64,000 bases of DNA. Origin: Sitta carolinensis (lineage: Eukaryota; Chordata; Aves; Passeriformes; Sittidae). Within the stretch, counting starts at the first letter, position 1. Each line of letters opens with the position of its first letter. The notes beneath the pieces are model-generated. The model had not been told where the DNA came from and searched no databases. It saw only the letters and a program-made list of their open reading frames with translations. The position numbers and the translations under genes are program-made. The stretch is from the NCBI GenBank assembly GCA_032173965.1, contig CM063290.1, forward strand, positions 6,461,501 through 6,525,500, written 5' to 3'. This document shows, one piece after another, positions 48,710-61,564 of the stretch.

Positions 48710-50635
48710 GGATAATTACTTTCCACACACATGAAATTATGACAGGGCTTTAGAAACTGAGCCTTTTGGTGCCTGGTGGCAGAAGGCTCAGCAGCTGAAC
48801 GGCCTCCCAAACATCAGTGGGGCTGCCCCTGCAGTGAGGAGGGCAGGCTCAACACCAGAGTCACCAGGGACCTCCACGGGGCTTGGCTGCACACAGGAGC
48901 ACATTCTCTGTTTGGACACTGGGAAAGAATCTCCAGAAGGGCCCCCAGGGCCTTCACTCAGCATGAAGGATGGGTGTGAATGGGAAGCGTGGTGTTCCCA
49001 AAGCAGGCAGCCCCTCCTTCCATGGGGATGACAGATCAAGCCCTGGTGTCTTTGCATTCCACCACTTTATTGCTCCTTCAAGGCTATCAGGAGATGTTAT
49101 CAGCTACCAAGGCAGCAAAGCAAGTCCCTCCCTTACAGGTGGTAGCACTGGAGTGAATGGCCCCTAAATCTCTGCTGTTTGAAATCTTGAGTACAATTTC
49201 TACTTTCAGCCCAAATTATTAAAATCTGTTGTCATTAAAAAGAGTAAAAGCCATAAGCAGCTACAGCAACTAAATATTGAGAGATGCATGTTCCAGTTTG
49301 GGTCCTAAAACAAAGAACAATACAAGGTTTGTGACTTAAAAGGCTCTATGTTTGTCTCTAAGCAGGCACCTTATTTAAATTCTCGCTCCTCAGCCCTACT
49401 CACTGATAAGTGACACTGGCAGCTCCTCTCAAAATGTGTCCAGAAAAAGAGCTAGAAGCAGTATCATAAACTGTATGATTTTTTATCATAAATAAAGAAG
49501 ATTTATTACCAGATTTTGACTTGAACTGGACTTGTCATTCTTGCCCATGACAGAGAGGATAATCTTTTGAGAACGGCAGAAGGAAACACAGATCTGAAGT
49601 AGGGAAGGATGTTTTGTAACAGGTTTGCTTTTCCTTTCTCTCCTTTTTCCTTCCTCTCTTCCATGATGATATGCACCCAGAGAAGGCCAGTTCCACAGCT
49701 CTCCAGACCCACAAACCCTGGCATCAGAAGAACTCGTTTGTCTTCAGCACAGAGAGAGTTAGCTGACGTGTCTGAACTGAATGAACAGAAATACAGTCTT
49801 TTTTTTATGGCACATGAAGAAACATCTTAGCAATACCAGCAACTATCTGATGAAACGTCACTAAAAGCATCAGCATTCATCAACATAAAATAATTTTTTT
49901 AAAGGAAGAAGAGAAGAAAATGAGACCAAATATTCCTGAATTTTAAGTGTATCTGCATTCAATTCTGTTGTTTTCAGAAACATGGTCATCAACAGATCAA
50001 CATAAGCTCCAAATGAAAAAAAAAATCTCATTAAATATGTCCAGAAAAGGTATAGTCCCTCCAGATTCATTTAACCTGGAATGTAATACAATTCTTGCTG
50101 GGACAGACAGCCAGGTGATGTCAATTTTGGATTACTTTCTTTCCTGAAATGGAATCTTATCTATATATGCAAGTGTGTTTTCTCTCCACTTGACCACCCT
50201 CCCCACTTTCTAACAGGTCTTACAGGACTAATGATTGAATCTCCTTTGGAAGTATGTTACTCTTTGAAAACCTTGGCCTTCATATTTTCAGAAAGTAAAT
50301 TTTATTCATAAGGTGGGACACAAAACATGAGACCTCTAAGGTACTGGAACCAACAAAGTCCAACTTCACTGAGGGCTTTCAATTTACAAAGCCCACAAGC
50401 CAACCCTTTGGTTTATATTTTTCTGCCCAGTCTTGATTTCCTGTGCACTGCCTTCATGTTTTCCATCAGGGCAAATAAAACGCATCCCATTTCCATCAGA
50501 TTTGAGTTTTGATAGAACAACTCATCTAAAAAACCCAACATCAATGTTAATAATACCTCTGATGTTGTAAGTGCAGTGGAAACAATTGTGGCAAAATATT
50601 CTCCAGCCATGGCTGTGATTCAGACATGAACTGGG
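48710..50635. other. Non-coding sequence with a GC-richer start, no gene recognised
   Basis: The first 350 bases (about 48776-49060) are GC-richer and stop-poor on both strands, giving overlapping frames of 65-89 codons with no domain. The rest is AT-rich unique sequence. Confidence 0.6.
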
Positions 50636-50639
50636 GCAA

Positions 50640-51260
50640 GGCTAACTCAAAACAGATGACAGGAAATAGTGATATGTAAATAACAATAATGTGAACAGTG
50701 GTTTATGCTGTCTGTGTTGACAGAAACGTAAGCAACCAGTCCATTGTATTTTTGGAATTTTCCAAGTTTCAATTTAATGTTTTACTATCAAAGAATATTT
50801 ACCATCTGTGATGTGAAAATTTTAATCAACTAATGTTCCATTATAAACTGTGATTTTGAATATGGTGTTTTTTAATAATTTTAGCTGATCAATATATAGA
50901 TTAACACGACAAACCTTTATTGCTAAATATATTTATATTGATATCAACAGTAAGGGACTTTGGGTTTCTAACAATTTATAGCTCAGAAAGCTCTATGTTG
51001 CTTATCTAATTCTGTAAAACAACAAACATACACGAAAGTTGTCGTTAATTTGGAAAGTAATCTGGAATCCAATTCTTTCAGACAATTTATTCCCCAAAAT
51101 AACTCCCACAGCTTCAAATATTTAAGAACTTCAGTGCTATTTCATTCCCTGACTGAGCTCATTTGAAATCTTTCTTTTAAAGCAACATATTATTGGCATT
51201 GACTGCTCTGAAATTAGTTTAAGTTAGATCAGAAATAGACCTATTGCCTATAAAAGTCTT
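50640..51260. other. AT-rich unique block, candidate regulatory element
   Basis: An AT-rich stretch of about 600 bases with no microsatellite, no long open frame and repeated TAAT/ATTA and TGATCAAT-like strings, for example TTTTAATAATTTTAGCTGAT and ATTGATATCAAC. The texture is that of developmental conserved elements, but this is inference without alignment. Confidence 0.2.
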
Positions 51261-51590
51261 ATCTACTATAGATCAGTGGTTAGCTCATGGTTACTGGAAA
51301 ATATTTCTCCCGCCCTCTTTAATCCTGCTCTAATTGTTTTTTTTCCTCCTTCTTTAGAAAACAAACACAACACAGAAAAGTAAAAACAAGAGACAATTAA
51401 ACTTCCCCACCCCTATAATTCTGCATCAGGGCAGATTTCAGATACTGTGACCCAATTCCCTCTGGCCCTAGATCCAGAAGTAAAACAATTCTTCCAACAC
51501 AGGTCAAAGATCTGTAAAAACAATGTTGCTGGAAGGGGTTACAGCAGTGGACTGTTCAAAGGAATCCAAGCTCCAATGAAAAGGAAACAT

Positions 51591-51643
51591 TATGAGCCAG
51601 ATTTAGGACTTTTTCTGAATTTAAGGGAGATGAGAATCTGGTC
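51591..51643. repeat. Possible ancient CR1-like remnant
   Basis: TATGAGCCAGATTTAGGAC and later GATGAGAATCTGGTCCAG resemble 'gccagattttg' and 'gaggatctggccc' motifs of old CR1-derived repeats. The middle part is not recognisable. Confidence 0.3.
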
Positions 51644-52175
51644 CAGAATGAACAACAAATCATTTGTTAATTTCCTTTCAAATAAGAATTGCAGCATCTC
51701 ATGGGTTAAATCTCTTTAAATGATTCATTCTACTTTTCTTAAAAAGCTATTTTCCATCATGTTACTCCAAGTATTTCCAGTCCTGTGTGGGTCTCAGCAG
51801 ATAATGAAAAATACAAAGGCTTTTTCTTTCCTTGGGCTCAGGAAGCTGAAGATGTCCTTGGCTCAGAGCACCCAGCCCTAGATTACCTGTTAGCAGCATG
51901 TGGCTGTGACTCAAGTTTCATCTCCCTGCCCAGAGCAGTGATGATGTGGATATGTGCATTACTTTAACTGTCTTCTTAGCCGTCTTGGTGATTATTTTTC
52001 CAGATACACAATACCTGGAAATATGCTGGGTTTTCCTGATAATACATTAAAATAAATTTGCCTGTAAAAGTAGTGCTGAAGTTTCCATTCCAAGCTGATA
52101 GCAATCACATAATCTAGGCCAGAGTTTACATCTGGGGTAGACCAGCCGAGCGCTATTTAAATCTAAAAATATATG

Positions 52176-52208
52176 ACAATTTATATCAGTTGAGAATCAG
52201 ACCAGCTG
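52176..52208. repeat. Ancient CR1-like remnant
   Basis: ACAATTTATATCAGTTGAGA followed by ATCAGACCAG resembles 'gatttataccagctgaggatctggccc', a recurrent tail motif of old CR1-derived repeats. Only about 33 bases are recognisable. Confidence 0.4.
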
Positions 52209-52209
52209 T

Positions 52210-55200
52210 TTCTAATGGGGTTTCATTTAAAGCAATTAGAAAATGTAAAGTTGGAAATCCTATCATCTTGCTAGTTTTCCAAGGGCTATTATCTAGTCTG
52301 TATCGCTTCTAGAGGAGTGGAGATCTTCTCCAATTACTCATTCCTAATTCATATGCCAGACTCTCCAGGCTTCTCCCTCCACGACTTCCCAGGGCACAAA
52401 GAGAAGCTGCTGCATCCCCTAGTGGATAAAGCAAAGCCTTCAGAGGAGCGAGGACACTTCTGAGAAAGCCTTTCTTCCCCAGTGCTTCTGTCTCTCACTT
52501 TTATAATGCACAGAATTAAATGCATGCAATATGTAGCTTTCTTTTTTTTAGGGGGGTGCATTTTTTATTTAGAGTACTAGTATTAATGAACACCTAATAT
52601 ATGAAAAGAGCTCCTCAGTGGGAACTCCAATCCCTTACAAGGTAGAAAGCAGAAGTTACCCCACAGAAGAGGAATCAGGCAAGTCCTTCTCAGTTAAAGG
52701 CTTCACCTCCTGACCCCAGGCATGGCTTAAGCCACCAAACCAGGAGACAAATGTTTCTCCTCTCAAGCCCAACTCAAGTGCTACTTGTGTTTCTCAGGCT
52801 ACTCGCCTAGCCCACAAAACTTGGGAGATTTCACTGCACATGAATTAACCTCAAATCTCAGTCTCTGAGTAAGAGCCCCTACAGAAATGGGGTTCAGCAT
52901 TATTTTGGATGCAGTTGAAGGACAGACTTTTCCCACTATCACACTGGATTTGAACAGATTGTTACAACACAGGTAGAAGGAGAACTTGCCATACCATAAC
53001 TCTGAGTGCAACTATTAAAAAAGAAGCTGGATTCCATATTATTATTACCAGAGAAGATAAATTCCATATTGCAATTATTAGCTATGACTGAGAGTTTTTC
53101 CTCAAAGTGATTTGCAATGAGAAAAAAAAAAAAATAGTCAATTAAGCAAACCAAAAAAAACCCCAACAAATTCAGATTTTCCCAAGCTGGAATTTGCCTT
53201 GGGCAGTGCTTGTTGGTCTCTTCTGCCTTTTAGCACTTTGTGGAAGCTGTTAAAGGAAGTGCAACATGCAATAGACCACATTGCAAAACCATCTAATCCT
53301 GCACTTGGATAGAGGCAAGAGACACCTGAACTACATTTTCCATAAATGTTCCCATTACATTGCACTGGATCTAAACAAAAGGTTAAGCATTTCTATACTA
53401 CAGTGCTCTTCAGAACTCCCTGTTCATAAATTTTTGCAGAATTTATTTCAGTTCAAGACAGAAACATGGCAGAACATCAGAATTTTCTATGGGTAATGAT
53501 TTCCAGTGTTGGAATAGCCCAAATAATATTTATATTTTCCAGCACAGGTTTTATCCCAGAATATTTTATGTTTCAGTACACACAGGATGACAGGACAAGC
53601 ATTAGAAATTTGCACACAATTATGCTCTTTTGATATCTTAATTTTGATAGCAACCCAGGGAGTAGTTACTAAATACAGAGTGAGGAACAGTCTACCCATG
53701 TAAAAAGTTACCAGTTATCCAATACAGCTGGTTGGCTTGGTTTCTTGTCACTACTTTTCTCCCTCTAAGTGATAGGCAAAAGTAAAGAAAACTTCTAGTA
53801 ACTGTGTACCCTAGAGGAAAATTAAATTCTTTCATAGACTGGCCACAGCATAAAATATTTTGAGTACCAAGAACACTGCCAAGGTAAGTTTTATATCTGC
53901 ACATGCAGGTTGTTAATACTTGTGGTATTTTCAAGCCTGACACCTGGAGCTTCACGACACATGTCAGGCTTTCACAGCATCCCAGGAAAGCTGCCTGCAC
54001 AGTGAAGTCTTTGTCAGACTCTTCCTCTGATTCATGTTCTCTACGACATGTGCTTATATCACTGTTACTCTGGTTAATAACCTGACCCTGAAAACTGGAA
54101 ATACACCACAAATCACCACCATGGAAGAGCTTATGTCTCAACTTCCTGACTGGATTCAAAGTTCAAATGATAAACTCATCAGTGGGTGCACTGCTTTCTG
54201 TTACTAGTGGAGAGCTATTAATCTTCCAAAAAGAGCCTCAATGACTTACTCCGGATGATAACTTTGTGATGGGGAAAGCAAGAAAAATTGTGTGGCAATC
54301 ACTGCTGACCCCTGCCATTAAAATGCCAATATAGCAACTCTTCAAACCAGGGCTTTGAACCCAGTGGGCAGCTCGCCAACAAGATCAAAGTCAGAGGGAA
54401 CTCTGCCTGAGTGAGTTAAGTATTAACAAGTGCCCAAATAAGGCACTTTTCCAGAATGCAAATATTTCTTCCTTATTCAGCATGAGGAATTCCCATTGAT
54501 GTAAATGAAAGTACCATGTGTGCAGACAATGCAAACGATATCTACAGCGTGGATCAAGGGAAGGAATTTTGCCTGCAGTGTTACGAAATCTTAATCATTC
54601 ACCCAGCTCAAGAACCCCAGCTTGCAGCAAAAGCAAAAAAGTTGCACATATTCTGTGTGAGAATCACACCATCCACCATCTCAAAACCTTCTGAACTGGA
54701 ATAGGGCTGCTTTTCAATTGCCAAGCTGAAGAAGTGAAGAAACTTGATGGGTTTAGCACGGTGACTGAGAAAGAGGTTTATCAAATAAAATAAGCTATTC
54801 CATATTCGTGAATAAAAGTGTCAGGATATTTTTAAATGACCTTAGCTTAGTTCTATAGCTCAGAAGTGCAGTGTTTCTAATGCTAATGTGCAGCACACTG
54901 ACTTTAGCACCACATTTATAACTCTTTGAACAAGAATACAGTACCAGCCTGTGTGTCAGTCTTAGAGGACACAAATACATAAATTTAGTTAATTTCCCTG
55001 ATATGGAAATCAGAAAACTTGCTCCCTGTGGCCGAGTTTCAGAATTAGCTTTATTTACAAGTAAATCAAAGCTCAGATGGACTGAAAGACACATCATTCA
55101 TAGACAATGATTTTGCTTGCAGACCTAATGGATCTGGACAAATGACAAACTGACTGAAAAACATCTGTAACTAAATGGCTGAGATGTGAATCATTATCAT

Positions 55201-58200
55201 TCATAGAGGTCAGACTACCCAGGCTTCAGCAGTGTTCTTCTGACTGTTAATATTCTTGAAAATGTTTGCAAATGCCCCAAGTTGCATGTTGCATTCTAGT
55301 TGTCATTCACCATTTGCTACTCCCTGTCAAAATGTTTCAGTCATTAAACCAGAGAGCAGAAAATATACCACATGCCCAGGCACACATTGTGAATAATAAG
55401 AGTAGACAATTTGTGAACAAACCTAGAATCAGAATAGAATTCATGAAAACAATTTAGCAGACATCTGAATAACAGATCTCTTTCCAGACAACAGCAGTGA
55501 TTTGCAGGTTGCTTCTTAATTAAAAAGGGAACAGTTAAATCCATCAAGCTTTGTGTTTTGAAAAGCGCTTTTATTGTAATCCTAATATTTCATCTATATT
55601 TCTGCTTTCAAAGAGGCTTTCAGGAGACGACTTCAATTTACCTTTTTTCTTTTGACAAAAATAACATTTATTAGGACTTCAAGTTGAAAATGCTTATCAA
55701 GAGCATATGACAAAATACATTACAGAGGAATATTGACTATCTCAGAACAAAGAATTCTAAGTCCAGGAAAGGCAAAGAAAAAAGTTAAATATTACAAGAA
55801 ATCCAGGTATGTAAAGATAAGGAAGAGTTTGATGGGTTCAGCCTTAGTTCTGCCCATCTTAGTTTCTAAAACACATCCTGAGAATTGACTGAAAAGCTCA
55901 CTGTTCAAAATGCATTCTGCACAGTGGCTTGGCAGCTTGATCTCTCTCAGAGCTTCTCTTACTGATCCAGCATGAAGCCATTTTGTAGCAGAGGCAATGC
56001 AACAGTCCAGTTCTGATTTGTCCTGAAGTCACACAACAGAGCTAAAAAAGTGCTCTTTTTGCAAGCACTCCTAGTGTGACTATTTGCAGAAAGCCCACCC
56101 AAAAGTAAAGTAAATGCCTCTGAAGCACTGGTGAGTGGGATTGCTCTTGGTGTTAACAGCCACTCAGCTCCTACACAAACGGAGTAAACCACCACAACAC
56201 CTGGGTCTGCTCATTGCTCAGTTGTCCCATTTGTTTAAAGATTGATATTCTCATGGCTTCTCTTTGGACTAACAGCAGCAAAACACACCATTAGACCCTG
56301 ATAGTGTGCAAGCTACAATATAAATCTGCATTGCCCACATCTGTTCTCAGTACAGAGCACCCCTTCCCTGACACAGGAGTTTTACAGATGATCAGATCCC
56401 ACTTTCTGTGTTCGTGTTGTTCATTCTAGACAGAATTTGTTTCTACACAGAAGATGAGCACAAGGCTATTTAAGCCACAATTAAGCCCTCAGAAATAGGC
56501 CTGAAGTGATGCATAGGCTGCTGTCACCTCCCTAAATTTCACCCTATGTAATTTCTGCCATCACCCACTCACATTATGTTATTGTCTATGGCTTCAGAAA
56601 ATTACTACTAGTGCATGCATAACTTCCATTCAACAAAGAGCCTCAATGATTGTTTTCTTAAACGCCCTCTGAGCTTCCCATATTGGCTCTTGTGCTGTTA
56701 CAAATACACTTCCCCAGTATGAAATTTCTCTCCCATCTTGTATGGGAAGGAGTATGATTCAGAGTTCACCCTGGAACGTCTCATCAGGGAAAAAGAATTG
56801 GCTATGCATCATTTCCATTCCTAACACTATACTGACCTCTAGAGTAAGAAGTGCTGCACACCTGACAGATCGGCTGGGTAGCTCAGAGAGAAGGAGCTGA
56901 GGTCTCTCAGAAGCTGTGTGCCCTCAGCACAGGTCCCAGAGCAAGGCATGGGACAGCACTGAGCCCTCGAGGCTGAAACGGAGCTGGTTCAGCTGATAAT
57001 ACGGATTAAGGTTCTGGCAGTGCCTTGTCCTTCATGAGCAGGACTAGGAGTCTCACAACACCCCACGCAGCATTTTACATTTTGATTCGCATCCTGAGGA
57101 TTAGAAAACTTCAGGCACATATAGACTGGCAATGGTTCACACAGCTTCAGCTCTTTACTCTCATTTTCACTTTTCAAACAATAGTATTTTAAGATCTGAA
57201 CATGTTCTGAGCTTTATCTCCTCTAGGGAAAGCAATAAAAAATGTGTTCACAGTTTTCTCTAATGATATCAATTTCCTTTGCCTTCTTTTTTACTCTTGC
57301 AAAGCACTCAACGGAAATATTGGTTACAGTACTTTTCAAGTATGAGTGAGCTCTCCTCAGGAAAACTTTTCAAGGCTTCAAAAGCATATTCCAAAAAGAA
57401 TCAGCTTGAAAGTAGGCTTAGCATGTCTTCACCTGGATTTCTCCAGGAAACCCCTACGGACTCTTACTGGTAAAATACTGAAATGTGAGCAGAAAACAGC
57501 TGGACTGTCTCTTAGGAGAGTCGAGAAATAGAAATGCTTAAGAACACATTACTAAGGCTGAGAGGGTCCATCAAGAGACAGGTGGCTCCCATTCAGGCCC
57601 TGGACAGCCCACAAGAGCAATATGGACAACCCCTGCCAGTTTCAAGAACTGCCCACAGAACCAGCTGGCTGAGTTACACTGTCAGCCAAATGCCTAAAAA
57701 TTTCATTTTACATCCTGGGTACAAAGTTCTCTGGACTTTTGAAGCTTGCAATCAATTAGAGATATTTTGGTGAGATGGATTTATACAGTGATTGCCTTTA
57801 ATAATTTACAGTAGTTTCTCAAACACAGCAAAAATATTTTTTTTCATTTTTCCAGTTTAAGTCAGCTATTTCTGTTCTCTTGTTCCCTCAGGTGAAGTCA
57901 GACCAATCTGTTATAAAACAGGTATAGTCACAGGCAAGACCTCTGAACTTCTGCTGACTGGAAGGCAGAAAGCCACTTCCTTTCATCTTCTGCATTACTG
58001 CAGCAAAGCTCAGAGTAAATTTAAAAACAACACGAGTAAAAGTTTTTCTATTAAAAAAAAGGTTCTCTAAGAATTACATTGATACTTTAAAAACCCTCCC
58101 AAGACGTATGTGGCACTACAAAAGGGTTTTCTATGATTTTTAAAAATAGCAACTTCCAATGAGATGTTAAATGAAAAGAAAGCCTCATGCTTAAGATTTC

Positions 58201-61195
58201 AAAAGGTACACAACTTGTGCTGATTTTCTGCATTAATTCCCTTCAGGATCAAAAGCAGTGTGTACTTTTTCACAAAACCATGAAAAGCTCAATTGTCAGT
58301 AAATACAGGTCAGCATTAAAGTATTTCGAGCAGCCAGGAGCTAAGCATGAACGTCAAGTGAAATGGCAGGGCCACAACCAACTTGGTGTTAAAGCTCTGG
58401 GAGCAGAGTTAGGTAATAAAGGGTTATTATAAAATGGATTTCTGCAAAAAGGTTTATTTTGGTTTTTCTCCAGACTACACCAAGCCCCTGGCTGGAGGCC
58501 CCTGGCAGCAGAAGGGGCTCAGTAGCTCATGCTGAGCCCATTCTGCTCAGTGGGAACAGGCAAACAGAGCACCCCCAGAGCACAGGCTGCAGTCACCCAC
58601 AGCACAGGCAAACACACAGCACTCACTCACCCCCTCTGCAGCACAGCTGGCACCTCGACTGACCCCAGGGGCAGAAGAAGAAGGCAGCAAGCGGAATCAG
58701 ATCCCTCAGGGACAATCCCCCTGACTAACACATCCTTTGCACCCACCATGTGCCCCTGAAGACCCTTTCAGAGCTGTAAAACATCCCCTAGGAGATCTTA
58801 TTGGGCAGCTAAAAATAACCCTGTGCTTGTGTGCAGGGAGAAACTCTGTGGAGGGAAAATGCAAAATACCCTCTCACTGCAATGGGGCTGTAGGTGCTTT
58901 AGGTTAATCTTAAAGACTTTGCAGGGAAGCTAATATCAGCCCTCCAGCTGATGGACCTTAAACTGTATTTTGTTTTAATAATGGGACACATATCTGAAGG
59001 AATACACAGGGTTCTTCTCTGAGCCCATTTTTAGCCTTGCTCTCAGCACTGTGTGAGCCTCCCCCCGTAGCCCCAGGCTGCCTCTGTACTTGGGTGCTGA
59101 CATTTCCCACTCCCAAGTCTTTGACACATTCGGGCTGATGAAGGACCACGGGCAATTGTCTGGTTAAGGCAGATGTGGAGCACGGAGTCACCCTCAGCAC
59201 GTGGATTCAAAGAGAAGCAGTACTGAGGGCTGGAGATATGTCACTGCACCACTTTGGAGTTAAACACACACACACAAGGGTGTGGCGCAAATTACACCTT
59301 CAGAGAAAGTTTACAGCAGGGTCAGTGTGGGGAGGGTTGCACAGGCTGCTGAACATTCCTGCGATGAGGTATCAGTGTGGAGCACTGCAACCTGACCTGG
59401 AGGAAAGCCACCAATGCCTGCATTTTATTTATGTTTTACATGCTACCTCCTAAAATAAAAATCAATATGTGTCAGACTAGTGATGTTTAAATGGATAATT
59501 CCCTTTCTAGTAAACTGGTGCTTCCCCTTGCCTGCATGATAAACTGTTCTGGGAACACAAAATAAGAAAAGATCTTGGTGAGAAGATGAGAGGTGCTCAA
59601 GAGACTTGAGGTTACAGGAGAAGAAGGCAGAAAACTGAACTCGAGAACTGCTCAAGGTCAAAACCCAGTGTGCATCGTCAAGATGTGCTGCTTTGTTTTT
59701 TAATCGCAGAGTTAAGAGAAATAGAAGATCCAACACATAGTGTGCATCCTCCAGGGCAGCACTGAGAGGGAGACAAGTAGATAAGTAATCAAAAAGTCAA
59801 CAATCCAGAAGACAATGAGAAAAGCAAACGGGAGAGGACAAGGTGTGTCAAGAGGGGGAGCCCTGATCTTCCAGCTGTTTCATCGGGAGCTGGAGGAAAC
59901 ACTGCATGGGGCAAATACACAGATCAAGGGTGAATCTTCTTTCCTGCTGAAAAGTGAAGTGCAGTTGTCTGTTTCAAGAGCACCTTGGATGATCAGCCAA
60001 GAGGAAGCCTAAAGGCTGCTTAGTACTTGGTACTATGCTGGGCTTTCTTGGTTTTACTTCTAGCCACCATGCTGTTTCTATCTTTTTTATTTTACTCTAA
60101 ATGTGTTTGATTAAATTCTAAATGTGTTTCAGTCTAGTGCTGACCCAGAAATGAAAAGAATTACCCCTGTTGCTATTATTCATTATTGACTCTCTCATTT
60201 ACTAAGTGCTTGGCTCTTGAGTGAGAAGCAGAGGGCAGTGACTGAAGTCCTGTGGGCCAAGCTGGGGAAACTGCCAGAAAGTCTTTATAAATATAGGTAG
60301 AAAATATAAATATAGATGATGATTCATAGGATGTTGTGTTTTGTATTTGTAAGACAAAGTGTGCACACACCCTCAGAGTGTGCTGGGTTTGTATCTGTGC
60401 TCTGCCATGCTGCTCTTTATGGAATAACTTGCATGTTAAAAAGCACTGGTGTTCCTCTCTCTGCAGTGGCACACACTTGGCTGCCAGCTTATGTGATTAG
60501 ATCAGGTTATGAATGCACTAGAAAATGCATCAGTGTCCCTGACAGTACCAGGGACATAGAGTGGGGCAGGACAAAGCCATTTTGTGAATAGGAATATCCC
60601 AACTTGTACTGGACAAGGGCACTATTTGATTGATTTTTTTTTTCCCCTGTTGATTAAATTAGGCCAACATTTCTACTGGGGACAGAGAACCACTGGGCAG
60701 TGTATTTATGATGCCACACTCTCAATCCCCCCTGAAGATATGCAGGATATGATCCTATGGTGGGCTCTACTGGTGCCACAGACCTGCCAAGGGCGCTCAG
60801 GAGATCCCTTTGCCCCTGCAAGGAAAGCACCCACATCTCAGAGAAGTTAAAACGTGTTTGACATCTGGGGAAGTCACAAACTTGTTGTTTTGGCTACACA
60901 GCAGTTCCTCTTCAGGAATGGGTAACAGTCATTTTACAAAGTCATTTCTCAATCAGACTAAATCAGTTTGCACAGGCTGCCAGAAGACCAAGTCAAATTC
61001 TCTTTCAAAAACTCCCTGTGCTGCCAGCTCCTTTCAGTACCAAAACAAGCATCTGTCTGGCCAAGACTTCCTTTTGTAATGTTAGCTTTAACCTAGATCA
61101 CTTTCTTGGCCTCCTTCTCTGAAAAAGCAGGAAAAGACCATGTAGGATGAGGGACCAGAACGAGCAGGCAGCAGCACCAGCTTCCAGAAATAGTG
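52210..61195. other. Non-coding unique sequence, no gene recognised
   Basis: Unique sequence with short open frames. The 155-codon minus frame at 53692-54159 shows no domain. Small simple repeats occur: A13 at 53122-53134, an (AC)n run near 59263-59276 and a 21-base direct duplication at 60096-60129. A GC-richer stretch lies near 58478-58700. A possible CR1-like scrap is at 54486-54530 (TCCCATTGATGTAAATGAAA), and a weak MIR-like core at 60835-60880 (CTCAGAGAAGTTAAAACG, GGGGAAGTCAC). Confidence 0.6.
59263..59276. repeat. (AC)n dinucleotide run
   Basis: About seven AC units. Short microsatellite. Confidence 0.8.
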
Positions 61196-61199
61196 ACAG

Positions 61200-61560
61200 C
61201 TTTTCATTACTTTATATAATTGCACAATTATGGCACAAGTTGCATGATACCATTCTTGGATGAATAGTTAGAACTTCCTAAATAAGGATTGCAAGTGATA
61301 AATAATTAATGAAATAACAGATAATACATGACAGGCAGTTAATTCTTTTTCTGGGAACAAATGTCAAATAATTCAATTCCTCTGAAGTAATTCGTTAAAC
61401 ATGTATGTGAGCAAGAGAATTGTGGTGTGAACATGTGAGATGAATCAATAATGATCATGAATGTGGTCAAGATGCCCAGTCATTGAGGACTGAAATAGTA
61501 TCATTTGGGCATAAGCAATGTTTTCATGGCATTCAAACAGTTATCTGAAGATTTTATGGA
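61200..61560. other. AT-rich unique block, candidate regulatory element
   Basis: Unique sequence rich in TAAT cores (ATAAATAATTAATGAAATAA, CAGTTAATTC, CAAATAATTCAATTCC, TCAATAATGATCATGAATG) with no repeat signature or open frame. It is a reasonable enhancer candidate by texture only. Confidence 0.2.
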
Positions 61561-61564
61561 GCTC

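Noticed and set aside
51331..51360. Strong polypyrimidine tract and AG before an open frame
   Set aside because: The downstream peptide is low-complexity (K/N/Q/T) and no donor or neighbouring exon is evident.
53692..54159. 155-codon minus-strand open frame
   Set aside because: Scattered cysteines but no spacing typical of zinc fingers or other families; no supporting gene structure.
56870..56960. tRNA-like string GGGTAGCTCAG
   Set aside because: Resembles an A-box, but no B-box at the right distance and no cloverleaf pairing.
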